This document shows, piece after piece, positions 1 through 9,076 of a stretch of DNA of 64,000 bases. The position numbers and the translations under genes were made by a program. The notes beneath the pieces were generated by a model. It was given only the letters and a program-made list of their open reading frames with translations. It searched no databases and was not told the origin of the DNA. Source of the DNA: Arenicellales bacterium (GTDB lineage: Bacteria; Pseudomonadota; Gammaproteobacteria; Arenicellales; UBA868); assembly GCA_030754035.1 (NCBI GenBank), contig JASMBC010000002.1, forward strand, positions 95,171-159,170, given 5' to 3'. The stretch's first letter is position 1. Each line of letters begins with the position of its first letter.

Positions 1-1190
1 CCAAAAACAGTCGAATTGGCCACTCCGTTGCCGCCCAACCGGTTTGCACCATGCATGCCGCTGGCATCTTCCCCGGCGACAAACAAGCCAGGGAGTTCAG
101 TCGTTGTGTCGGGATCGCATACCAGTCCTCCCATAAAATAGTGTGCGGTCGGGACTACCTCGACGCGACCTCCAGCCAGATCGAACCCGCAGTCGGCGCA
201 ACGCTTTACCATGCCGCGGAACTTGTTGCGCACATTGTCTGCACCCAGATGACCCATCGAGATGTAGACGCCTCCGTTGGGTGTTGTGTGACCGCTTCTC
301 ATTTGCGCATAGATCCCACGGCTGACAATATCCCGGGTTGCTCGTTCGCCGTGTTCATCGTAGTCAAACATGAATCGACGCCCACTGCCATCAAGAAGAT
401 GGCCGCCGGCGCCACGCAAGCCTTCTTCGAGAACGGTGCCGGTCATGCGAGTGTCTTTTCCGCCAAGTAGGCCGGTGGGATGGAACTGCACCATCTCCAT
501 GTCCCGCAGCGGTAAGCCCAGGCGCAAGGCCATCGCCAGACCATCCATGCTCTTTTCACCAGAGGGCGTATAGTAGCGATACATGCTCGGTCCGCCGCCG
601 GTGGCCATAAGAACTGCCTTTGCCCGTACCAACCGCATTGTGCCGTGACGCATATCTGATAACAGAACGCCGGCTAACGCATCACCGGCCCGATTAGGAA
701 TTAGCGCTAGAGCTCGGTGTTCTTCGAGTCGCTGAATGGGGAGCGCCAGCACCTGCTCCATGAGCCTGTTGATGATCTCGATACCGGTAAGATCACCTTT
801 ATGAACGGTACGATCCACTGTTTGGCCTGCGAATGCCTTGTGATGCAGTGAGCCATCATCTTCTCGATCAAAAAAACACCCGATTTCATTTTCCAGTTCC
901 TGAACCCGGGTCACTGCGGTTTCACACAGTTTCCAGGCCATCTCCTGGTGTGGCAGCCATTTGCCACCGACAATGGTGTCCATGAAGTGGCGCTCTATCG
1001 AGTCGCCGGGACCCAGTGCAACGTTGTAGCCGCCTTGAACCATACGGGTGCAGCCACATTTGCCCATCAGTCCTTTGACGGCAATTGTAAGTTTTAAGTC
1101 GGGTGAGCCTTTATAGGCATGCAGAGCGGCTACCAGCCCAGCACCCCCGGCACCAAGTATCAGAATATCGGTGTCGATACGTTCCAGCAC
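1..1190 (-). CDS. sdhA: Succinate dehydrogenase/fumarate reductase flavoprotein subunit (partial, runs off left edge)
   Basis: Not in the ORF track because it has no stop in the window. Reading the minus strand from GTG at 1190 gives VLERIDTDILILGAGGAGLVAALHAYKGS...GGYNVALGPGDS...HPTGLLGG...HYFMGGL...GLFVAGEDASGMHGANRLGGN, i.e. the FAD-binding and HPTG/HxxGG motifs of SdhA/FrdA. Confidence 0.9.
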   Translation of the reverse strand, partial: MLERIDTDILILGAGGAGLVAALHAYKGSPDLKLTIAVKGLMGKCGCTRMVQGGYNVALGPGDSIERHFMDTIVGGKWLPHQEMAWKLCETAVTRVQELENEIGCFFDREDDGSLHHKAFAGQTVDRTVHKGDLTGIEIINRLMEQVLALPIQRLEEHRALALIPNRAGDALAGVLLSDMRHGTMRLVRAKAVLMATGGGPSMYRYYTPSGEKSMDGLAMALRLGLPLRDMEMVQFHPTGLLGGKDTRMTGTVLEEGLRGAGGHLLDGSGRRFMFDYDEHGERATRDIVSRGIYAQMRSGHTTPNGGVYISMGHLGADNVRNKFRGMVKRCADCGFDLAGGRVEVVPTAHYFMGGLVCDPDTTTELPGLFVAGEDASGMHGANRLGGNGVANSTVF

Positions 1191-1192
1191 AG

Positions 1193-1534
1193 TCAGATTC
1201 CATTCAAAAGAAAACTGACAGCGACAAAAAGGGCCAATGAGGCTGCAAGCGCTGCGAGTGTTTTCTGGTATGGGGTCCACGGTAGAAATTCGAGGGCCAG
1301 CAGTCGCAGGCCGCCAAAGCAGTGGACTGCCAGAAGGAATACGAGGCCAGTTTCAGCGACTCGTACCAGCGGAAGCTCAGACCAATGCAAAAAGGTATCC
1401 AGCGGCCGCGTATCTTTCATCACTGTCCCGAGAATATAAAAGTGAGCAGGCAGAAACAGTGCTAAGCCGATACCCGACATCCGATGCACGGCAAATGCCA
1501 GCCATAGCGGCTGTTTCTGGTGTGGTCTGATCAT
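1193..1534 (-). CDS. Succinate dehydrogenase/fumarate reductase membrane anchor, SdhC-like
   Basis: 113 aa, HRMSGIGLALFLPAHF and HCFGGLRLLALEF helices; lies between sdhA and the second anchor with minimal gaps. Confidence 0.75.
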   Translation of the reverse strand: MIRPHQKQPLWLAFAVHRMSGIGLALFLPAHFYILGTVMKDTRPLDTFLHWSELPLVRVAETGLVFLLAVHCFGGLRLLALEFLPWTPYQKTLAALAASLALFVAVSFLLNGI

Positions 1535-1863
1535 GCAAGTACCACCGTATAGACTGCCTGTCCACCGAGAGCCAGGAGTCCCAGCCCAACAAGTATGGCA
1601 AACAAATTAAGCAGTAATCCGGATAGCTTGAACCACTCATAAGCAATAACCCGAAGGCCAATTGCAGCGTGGATCGAGACGGTAATAACAAACAACCCAT
1701 ATAAGCTTCCCCAGAGCAAACTGCCCTGAGTGCGGGAAAGAATCTCCGTTGTACCGAGCCCCCCGCGGATTGCGTAGATCATTACCCCCAGATGCGTCAG
1801 CACTAAAGGAGTCATCACCATAGCGCTTATGCGCTGTGCCAGATAAAGACGCAACCCTGGCAC
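1531..1863 (-). CDS. Succinate dehydrogenase/fumarate reductase membrane anchor (second subunit)
   Basis: 110 aa, QRISAMVMTPLVLTHLGVMIYAIRGG...IHAAIGLRVIAYEW; overlaps the next gene by 4 nt. Confidence 0.7.
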   Translation of the reverse strand: MPGLRLYLAQRISAMVMTPLVLTHLGVMIYAIRGGLGTTEILSRTQGSLLWGSLYGLFVITVSIHAAIGLRVIAYEWFKLSGLLLNLFAILVGLGLLALGGQAVYTVVLA

Positions 1864-1867
1864 TAAC

Positions 1868-2611
1868 TCAGACCTCTCCTTTGAATATAGCTGTTACCGC
1901 GACCTGTTTTAGGCCTGCTATAGACCGAGCGGGGTTAAGTTCGTTAGGGCAGTGGCTGGCGCAGCCGTGTTGTGAGTGGCAGCACTGGCAGCCACCGTCC
2001 GCAGTAATTGCACGCAGGCGCTCCCGCTTGCCATCATCTCTCACATCGTTCACCAGGGTCCAGGCGCGATTCAGCGCCGCCGGGCCAAGATAGTTGGGAT
2101 ATTGTTCAACAGCATCACAGGCGGCGTAGCAAACCGCGCAATTGATGCATTCGATAGCCGCGTTTGCCGCTTGGCGTTGTCTGGACAAAGGGGAGATTTT
2201 TTTCACCGGGTGCTCGCGCGTTGCTGTGGGGACGAACCGCCCATTTGCCTTGAGCCATTTGGCAAAAAAATCCGACAGGTCGCATACCAGATCCTTGATC
2301 ACCGGAAGATTGCGTAGCGGTTCAAGTCTGATCTGATTGTTCTTGATGACTTTCGACACGTGGGTGCGGCATGTCCAGCGCGGACGACCGTTGACCATCA
2401 TGGCGCAAGAGCCACACATACCCACGCGACAGGCAAAACGATAGGACAGGCCCGGCTCAACATTGCGTTGAACCCAGGTCACGGCGTCGAGAACGGTTTG
2501 AGTTTCTGACACCGGGATTTTGTAGTCAACGAAACTTCCACCGCTGGCGTCGCCACGCCAAATACACATTTTGACAAAATCGCCTCGTTTGGTCACCGAT
2601 AATTTACTCAT
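1868..2611 (-). CDS. sdhB: Succinate dehydrogenase/fumarate reductase iron-sulfur subunit
   Basis: CRVGMCGSCAMMVNG [2Fe-2S] motif plus CINCAVCYAACD and CQCCHSQHGCASHCP cluster motifs. Confidence 0.88.
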   Translation of the reverse strand: MSKLSVTKRGDFVKMCIWRGDASGGSFVDYKIPVSETQTVLDAVTWVQRNVEPGLSYRFACRVGMCGSCAMMVNGRPRWTCRTHVSKVIKNNQIRLEPLRNLPVIKDLVCDLSDFFAKWLKANGRFVPTATREHPVKKISPLSRQRQAANAAIECINCAVCYAACDAVEQYPNYLGPAALNRAWTLVNDVRDDGKRERLRAITADGGCQCCHSQHGCASHCPNELNPARSIAGLKQVAVTAIFKGEV

Positions 2612-2921
2612 AGTTTGATTCTCATTTCAAAGCATCAGCGGGTTGCGCCTAAAGATGGCGAAACCGGGCCGATGCCGTCATATGTGAGGAATCCAAGTGC
2701 GACAATAACAGTATCGGTCAAACGGAAGCCAAAGTCAGTAAGTCTCTATTAGCGAAGGGAGGGTATATTTGGAAGTAGCAAGGGGGATTGTGCTCGGGAA
2801 ATTGTTGTGCGATAGTGAGCCCGTAAAGAGACGTGAAATTAGCATGACCTGGCACGCCGACAGCTCGTCGATTGTTCCTTGTTGACAATATCTAGACGTA
2901 AATATTAAGGAGGATAATCTA

Positions 2922-4145
2922 ATGAAAATCAATTTGTCTTTGATGGGTGCCTTAGTTGGGGCAACCCTGTTGTTTCCGGGATCTGCATCTGCAGCCTGTG
3001 AAGCTATTACCCTTGGCTCAGCGATCTCGCTGACCGGGAAATATGCAACCAACGGCATCCACGCCAAAAATGGATACGAATTCGCAATCCAGAAGATCAA
3101 AGACGCCGGCGGCGTGCAAGTGGATGGCAAGTGTTATAACTTTAACGTCATTTACTACGATGACGAGTCCAAGGGAGACCGAGGCGCGACCCTGGCCGAG
3201 CGATTGATCAATCAGGACAAAGTGCAGTACATGCTTGGCCCGTACTCCTCTGGATTAACCAAGGCGATTGCGCCGATCACCGAAAAGTATCAGATTCCCA
3301 TGGTTGAGGCTGAGGGCGCATCACGCTCACTGTTTAACAAAGGATACAAATACCTGTTCGCAGTACTGTCAACATCTGAGCAGTACCTCGCATCTGCGAT
3401 CGCGCTGGCGGCAGAAAAAGCCACTGAATCCGGCAAAGATCCGTCTTCAGTCAGGGTTGCCGTAGCAGTCGAGAATGATCCTTTCTCTCTCGATATTCGT
3501 GCTGGCGTGCTTGAAGATGCGGCGAAATTTGGCATGAAGGCAGTTGTCGATGAGAAACTACCGCGCGATCTTTCTGACATGAGCGCAATCCTGACCAAAG
3601 TTAAATTGCTTAAGCCTGATGTCTTGATCGTGAGTGGACACTCCAAAGGCGCAGCCACCGCGGTACGCCAGATCGCCGAGCAGAATATCAGTGTACCCAT
3701 GCTCGCGATCACGCACTGCGAGGCGGCGGACGTTACTGGAAAGTTTGGTGCAGCTGCAAACGATGTGCTGTGCTCAACGCAGTGGGCAGAAACCCTCTCC
3801 TACGAGGATCCGCTTTTTGGCACGGCCGCCAACTACTATAGCGAATTTATAGCAGCAAACTCGGCCTACCAGGGCAAGAAAGTTCCGTATCAGACGGCGC
3901 AAGCATCAGCTGCTGTATACGTTTTCAAAGACGCATTTGAGCGTGCCGGATCCCTGGATAAGGAAGCGGTTCGCGATGCCATTGCCGCGACTGATTTGAA
4001 AACCTTTTACGGCAATATCAAATTCTCCGAGGCCGGCAATAATATAGCCAAACCAATGGTCTTGCGTCAGATTCAAGATGGTAAGTACAACGTTGTGGCG
4101 CCATCAGCTTTCGCATCACATAAGCTGAATTGGCCGCGAGACTAG
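2922..4145 (+). CDS. Branched-chain amino acid-type ABC transporter substrate-binding protein
   Basis: 407 aa with N-terminal signal peptide; GSAISLTGKYATNGIHAKNGYEFAIQKIKDAGG is typical of the LivK/Peripla_BP_6 family; AAGGAGG ribosome-binding site upstream. Confidence 0.88.
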   Translation: MKINLSLMGALVGATLLFPGSASAACEAITLGSAISLTGKYATNGIHAKNGYEFAIQKIKDAGGVQVDGKCYNFNVIYYDDESKGDRGATLAERLINQDKVQYMLGPYSSGLTKAIAPITEKYQIPMVEAEGASRSLFNKGYKYLFAVLSTSEQYLASAIALAAEKATESGKDPSSVRVAVAVENDPFSLDIRAGVLEDAAKFGMKAVVDEKLPRDLSDMSAILTKVKLLKPDVLIVSGHSKGAATAVRQIAEQNISVPMLAITHCEAADVTGKFGAAANDVLCSTQWAETLSYEDPLFGTAANYYSEFIAANSAYQGKKVPYQTAQASAAVYVFKDAFERAGSLDKEAVRDAIAATDLKTFYGNIKFSEAGNNIAKPMVLRQIQDGKYNVVAPSAFASHKLNWPRD

Positions 4146-4162
4146 GAAAACCGGTTGTTCTG

Positions 4163-4200
4163 AACTGATACCGGGTATTGGCGAATGCCCGGTATCAGTT
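4163..4200 (+). terminator. Strong intra-operon hairpin between SBP gene and permease genes
   Basis: AACTGATACCGGG-(12 nt)-CCCGGTATCAGTT, perfect 13-bp stem starting 18 nt after the SBP stop codon. Confidence 0.7.
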
Positions 4201-4402
4201 TCTGCTCCCAAGTCAGTGCTCTGGCAGTTTGGCGCTGGCAAAAAGAGTCAGCGGCTCGCCAGCGGTCCGAATGACTGACACTAAAGCGAGTCGGGCCAGT
4301 TCGGTGATTGCGCCGGTGTTGCCGCTTGTTTTGTCTGCCAGAGGGCAAACTTGGTTTGCATCCTCAGTAGACTCTTAACGTCCTTACCCAAAAGTAGTTC
4401 CA

Positions 4403-5314
4403 ATGGATCAAATTGCCGGTAATATTTCTCTGCTGTTTCAATTTCCGATTGTAAACCTCAAGATTGTTCTTGACGGAATCATGATCGGCTCCTTGTTTGC
4501 CCTCGCTGCTTATGGTCTGGCACTGGTATGGGGGGTAATGAACGTCAAGAATCTTGCTCAGGGCGACTTTGTTATTGCCGGGGGTTATATCTCCTGGTGG
4601 TTGGTCGAGAACGGGGTGCATGCGTTACTGGGGGTGCCGATCGCATTTATTGTGATGTGGGGTTTTGGTTGGTTTATATACCGCGTGATTATCTGCCGGG
4701 TAATCGATCGTGACTTATTCACTACGTTGCTGGCAACATTTGGTCTTGCGATCATGATTGCACAGATACTTAATCTGCTATTTGGCTCGGATACGCAAAG
4801 TGTCGATTTGGGTTACAACACGCTGTACTTCTTCGATGGCTTCATTGATGTGCCGATTGCAAAATTGATCGGCGTGTTGATGGCTGGAACATTGGCGACC
4901 GGAGTTATCATCTTTATGAAGTACAGTCGTATGGGGCAGGCGATTCGGGCCACGGCACAGGATCGGCGGGCAGCGCGTGTACTGGGCATCGATACCGACA
5001 AGGTCTACTCATTCACTTTCTCGCTAAACGCAGCTATTTGCGGTGCCGCTGGCGCGATCATCGTCATGGTCTGGATTATTCAGCCCTTCTACGGTATTAC
5101 CCATTCGATTCGGGCATTTGTCATCGTCACCGCTGCGGGCTTGGGCAACCTGCCCGGGGTAATTGCAGCGGGTCTTGGGATAGGTGCTCTAGAGCAGTAC
5201 GGCGCTATTATCTTTGGCATCGGGTATCAGCAGGCGATAGCGGTGTTGCTATTACTGATCGTGTTGATCTTTCGGCTTTCGCAACAGCGGCGTGTTCGCC
5301 AAAGCCTGCAGTAA
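4403..5314 (+). CDS. livH: Branched-chain amino acid ABC transporter permease LivH-type
   Basis: MIGSLFALAAYGLALVWGVMNVKNLAQGDFVIAGGY; multi-TM, operon context. Confidence 0.87.
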   Translation: MDQIAGNISLLFQFPIVNLKIVLDGIMIGSLFALAAYGLALVWGVMNVKNLAQGDFVIAGGYISWWLVENGVHALLGVPIAFIVMWGFGWFIYRVIICRVIDRDLFTTLLATFGLAIMIAQILNLLFGSDTQSVDLGYNTLYFFDGFIDVPIAKLIGVLMAGTLATGVIIFMKYSRMGQAIRATAQDRRAARVLGIDTDKVYSFTFSLNAAICGAAGAIIVMVWIIQPFYGITHSIRAFVIVTAAGLGNLPGVIAAGLGIGALEQYGAIIFGIGYQQAIAVLLLLIVLIFRLSQQRRVRQSLQ

Positions 5315-5336
5315 ATTTCAAGGTGTATACCAGACA

Positions 5337-6377
5337 ATGACGCGAAAACCGTTCTCCTATCTTTTACTGCTTGCAGTGATTATTGCAGCGCCATTTGTGT
5401 TCCCTAGCTTTGGGACCCAGTTGGCAACCTTGTGGCTGATGATTATTGTTGCTTTAACTTGGGATATGACGGGCGGGCAAATGGGCTATAACTCGCTTGG
5501 CAATATCACCTTTTATGGCACCGGAATGTACGTTGCCGCTGTGATCACGATCGGCATGGCCTACGACGTGGGTGACTACACGAACGCGGCAGGGGGCGGA
5601 ATTCATGCGTTTACCGACCTGCAATATTTTTCCGGTTTGTTTCTGGGTATGCTCGGGGCTGGCCTGTTTTGCGCGGCGGTGGCAGTCATTGTCGGTTACG
5701 TTACCTTCGGTTTGCGCGGCCCGTATTTCGCGATTGGTACCTTGGGGGTTGCCATCGCAACTGGAGAGTTGGTCTCCAATTGGGAATGGGTCGGCGCTGG
5801 TCAGGGAATTGCGCTGCCGGTGTACCCGGGTGATTTGGACACCGGAAAAGTTCTGTTCTACTTTCTGTTTGCGGGCACAGGCGTTGCTCTTTTTGTTTTT
5901 CTGAAGTGGCTGTACAAAACGCGATTCGGCGCTGCTGTCAATGCAATCAGAGATGATGAGGAGAAGGCTGAAGCGATGGGTATCCATACCCTGCAGTACA
6001 AATTGGCGACCTGGGCGATGTCAGCATTCTTTGTTGGAATTGCTGGGGCAATATCTGCCTTCCAACTGATTCATTTTGAGCCTTTGGAAACTGCATATCA
6101 GACGATTAATCTAGGGATTTTCATGGTGGTCTGTGTATTGTTGGGTGGAAAAGGGACTTTGTGGGGCCCAGTGATCGGCGCAATCGTCTTTCATGTGTTT
6201 AAGGAGGTTACCTGGACTTATCTTTTGGGCTGGCAATGGGTCGCTTTAGGCGCATTGATTGTGATAACCGTAGTTTATTTCGAGGGCGGCGTTGTCGGTT
6301 GGATCATGAGCAAAAGGTCCGAGCGCCTTGAAGCGCGTGAGCAGCCAAACGATGCTGCAGTGGGGGCAGAACAGTGA
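5337..6377 (+). CDS. livM: Branched-chain amino acid ABC transporter permease LivM-type
   Basis: GGQMGYNSLGNITFYGTGMYVAAV, GLRGPYFAIGTLGVAIATGELV; multi-TM. Start taken at internal ATG 5337 rather than the track start 5292. Confidence 0.87.
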   Translation: MTRKPFSYLLLLAVIIAAPFVFPSFGTQLATLWLMIIVALTWDMTGGQMGYNSLGNITFYGTGMYVAAVITIGMAYDVGDYTNAAGGGIHAFTDLQYFSGLFLGMLGAGLFCAAVAVIVGYVTFGLRGPYFAIGTLGVAIATGELVSNWEWVGAGQGIALPVYPGDLDTGKVLFYFLFAGTGVALFVFLKWLYKTRFGAAVNAIRDDEEKAEAMGIHTLQYKLATWAMSAFFVGIAGAISAFQLIHFEPLETAYQTINLGIFMVVCVLLGGKGTLWGPVIGAIVFHVFKEVTWTYLLGWQWVALGALIVITVVYFEGGVVGWIMSKRSERLEAREQPNDAAVGAEQ

Positions 6378-7117
6378 CATCCATCATCCAGGTTAACAAT
6401 GTCAGCAAATCCTTTGGCGGGGTAGTGGCCAACAGCGATATTTCATTGTCGGTAGAGAAAGGGGCGATTACCGGGTTAATTGGCCCCAATGGTTCCGGCA
6501 AAACCACGTTATTTAACTCCATTGTGGGATATCACCCGATTGATTCGGGAACTATCCAATTCGAAGGTCGGGAGATTTCGAAATTTCCGGTGCAGAAAAT
6601 AGCCAGGCTCGGCCTGTTGCGCACCTTCCAGCAAACCCGCATATATGGGGAGATGACCGGGGTCGAGAATATGCTGATTTCCTTGCCCCATCGAAAAATG
6701 CGTTTCGCCGAGGCTTTTGGCTGTAATGGTGCCGAAGAGCATGAACGTGCGGAGCGGCTTCTTGAGTTTGTCGGGTTATACGAAAAACGATTCTTGCGAG
6801 CTGGGTCACTTTCGTTTGGCCAGCAGAAACTTCTCGAATTCGCCATGGCCCTGATGAACGAGCCCACCGGGTTGTTACTGGACGAGCCCACAGCTGGGAT
6901 TAATCCTACCTTGATTAACGGACTGATTGATCGATTGCGTCGCGCCAATGCAGATCTCGGCATCACACTATTCGTGATAGAGCACAACATGCGGGTCATT
7001 ATGAACATGGCCGACAAGATTTATTGTCTCGCCCATGGTGAGCTGCTGGCCGAGGGTTCGCCTGCCGAAATTCAGAGTGACTCGCGTGTTATCGATGCTT
7101 ATTTGGGGGCGCATTAA
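6374..7117 (+). CDS. livG: Branched-chain amino acid ABC transporter ATPase LivG-type
   Basis: Walker A GPNGSGKTT, LSFGQQKLLEFAMAL signature, LLLDEP Walker B. Confidence 0.9.
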   Translation: MTSIIQVNNVSKSFGGVVANSDISLSVEKGAITGLIGPNGSGKTTLFNSIVGYHPIDSGTIQFEGREISKFPVQKIARLGLLRTFQQTRIYGEMTGVENMLISLPHRKMRFAEAFGCNGAEEHERAERLLEFVGLYEKRFLRAGSLSFGQQKLLEFAMALMNEPTGLLLDEPTAGINPTLINGLIDRLRRANADLGITLFVIEHNMRVIMNMADKIYCLAHGELLAEGSPAEIQSDSRVIDAYLGAH

Positions 7118-7989
7118 TGGCGCCCAGTGACAGCGGAAATGCTGGCGGTTACGGGCTTGGAGCTGTCGACTCGGTCATATCTGTTGATGAAGTAACCAAG
7201 CAGGCAGCTTCAATCGCAGAGGATATTAGTCACGAACAGCTTGATGCGCTGGTCGATGGCGATCCTTACGTGTCACTAGAAAAACTATCTGCCGGTTATG
7301 GTCGGATGCAGATTCTGCACGAGATTGATCTTCGTGTGGGGCGCAAACAATCACTGTGTCTGATTGGCCCCAACGGTGCAGGGAAATCGACGGTTCTGCA
7401 TGCGATTTTCGGATTCAACGACATCTTCTCGGGCCGTATTCTGATTGGCCATGGCGATAGCCAACTCGATGTTACGACGCTTTCACCTAATCAGAAGCTT
7501 GCTATAGCTGGTGTTGCCTATATCTTGCAGGATAAGTCGATTTTTCCAGGAATGACGGTAGAGGAGAATCTTTGGATGGGTGGCTTTCTCAAAGATCAGA
7601 AGGCTCAGGCGAAGCGCTCGGCCGAGGAGATTTTTGAGAAATATCCCCAGTTGGCAGCGCGTCGCAAACATCAGGCTAAAGTGCTGTCAGGCGGGGAGCG
7701 ACGGTTACTGGAGATCTCACGGGCGCTGGTCATGAACCCTGACGTTTTATTGGTCGATGAGCCCTCGATTGGCCTGGAGCCGCGTTTTATCGATATGGTT
7801 TTTCAAATTCTGCATGATCTTCAACATAAAGAAGGTAAGACGATCATTATGGTTGAGCAAAATGCCAAGAAAGGCCTGGAGTTTGCCGACATTGGATATG
7901 TCATGGTGTCGGGGCAAATTGCTATTGCCGGCAAGGGCGACGATTTACTCCAGAACCCAAAGGTGGGAGAGCTGTTTCTGGGAGGCTAG
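7117..7989 (+). CDS. livF: Branched-chain amino acid ABC transporter ATPase LivF-type, with ~50-aa N-terminal extension
   Basis: Walker A GPNGAGKST, LSGGERRLLEISRAL, LLVDEPSIGLEP. Confidence 0.88.
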   Translation: MAPSDSGNAGGYGLGAVDSVISVDEVTKQAASIAEDISHEQLDALVDGDPYVSLEKLSAGYGRMQILHEIDLRVGRKQSLCLIGPNGAGKSTVLHAIFGFNDIFSGRILIGHGDSQLDVTTLSPNQKLAIAGVAYILQDKSIFPGMTVEENLWMGGFLKDQKAQAKRSAEEIFEKYPQLAARRKHQAKVLSGGERRLLEISRALVMNPDVLLVDEPSIGLEPRFIDMVFQILHDLQHKEGKTIIMVEQNAKKGLEFADIGYVMVSGQIAIAGKGDDLLQNPKVGELFLGG

Positions 7990-8009
7990 GCAGTGTTTGC
8001 CGGCCTTGA

Positions 8010-8855
8010 TTAGCTCGATAGATTCATCGCGATTACCCCACCCGCCACCAGCAGTGCAGCCGCAATACGCAGTTGGCCAGCAGGCTCGCGCAGGAAGTAA
8101 ACACCAATCAACGCTGCCATGATGACGCTTGTCTCGCGCAGTGTGGCTACCACAGCCATCGGGCTGTAGTACATAACAAATATAACGGTGCCGTAGGCGA
8201 TCGCTTTCGCTATTCCTCCGCCCACGACCCGTGCTGTATCCTTGCGCCACAAGCCCAGCATTTCGGTTGGGCGTCGAAGAAAAACAAAAAGACCAAAGAC
8301 GAGTCCGTTTATGAGTAACAGCCAACCGATATAAGACAATGCAACCTCACCCTGGCGTACGCCCAACCCATCGACCAATGTGTAGGCGGCAATAAAGCCC
8401 CCAGTAATAAGGGCTCGTGGTGTTGATCGATGATTTCGTGTTTTGGAGTTAGCACCCGATATGGCCAGCAACATGATGCCGATGCTGGTAATCACGATAC
8501 CAAACAGCGTCAGTAACGGGAGTTGTTCCTGGACAATTACGATGCCGCCGAGGGCCACCAGCAGCGGGGCACTGCCTCGTGAAATTGGGTAGACGTGACT
8601 TAAGTCACCCACCCGGTAGGCGCTGACCAGAAACAGGTAATACCCGAAGTGGAGGACAACGGAGCCGGCCAGGTAGGGTAGCGCAGTAAGTGTTGGAATT
8701 GGCACTGCCAAGACCAGCAATAGCCCTGCGGCTGCAGTGACCAGGCTGAGAGCGCCCATCGACACCAAAGGGTCAGCGGCGGTTTTAACCAGGGTATTCC
8801 AGGCGGCATGCAGCAGCGCTGCGCCAAGAACCAGAACGGTAGTTTCAATCAGCAC
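8010..8855 (-). CDS. EamA/DMT-family permease
   Basis: 281 aa with ~10 hydrophobic helices; HAAWNTLVKTAADP, SHVYPISRGSAPLLVALGG typical of EamA proteins. Confidence 0.8.
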   Translation of the reverse strand: MLIETTVLVLGAALLHAAWNTLVKTAADPLVSMGALSLVTAAAGLLLVLAVPIPTLTALPYLAGSVVLHFGYYLFLVSAYRVGDLSHVYPISRGSAPLLVALGGIVIVQEQLPLLTLFGIVITSIGIMLLAISGANSKTRNHRSTPRALITGGFIAAYTLVDGLGVRQGEVALSYIGWLLLINGLVFGLFVFLRRPTEMLGLWRKDTARVVGGGIAKAIAYGTVIFVMYYSPMAVVATLRETSVIMAALIGVYFLREPAGQLRIAAALLVAGGVIAMNLSS

Positions 8856-9076
8856 GAAACTATAGCTGTGGGAAGTTTAGATCCATACTTGTAAGCGCAT
8901 CCCAGAGTAGACGATAACAAAAATTTTGGATGCTGAAAATTTTCCTTGTTTAGTTGTGGCATTTGCCGCCTTTCACACAAATTTGTACGCCGGGGGAGTA
9001 TTCAACACCCAAAGGCGAACGTAGAATAGCGCGGAACAGTAAGCATAATTGATGCAAATTATGACACGGAGATATT

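Noticed and set aside
2882-2910. TTGACA-like promoter before the liv SBP gene
   Set aside because: A TTGACA is present but the matching -10 would overlap the ribosome-binding site AAGGAGG, so it is unlikely to be the real promoter as spaced.
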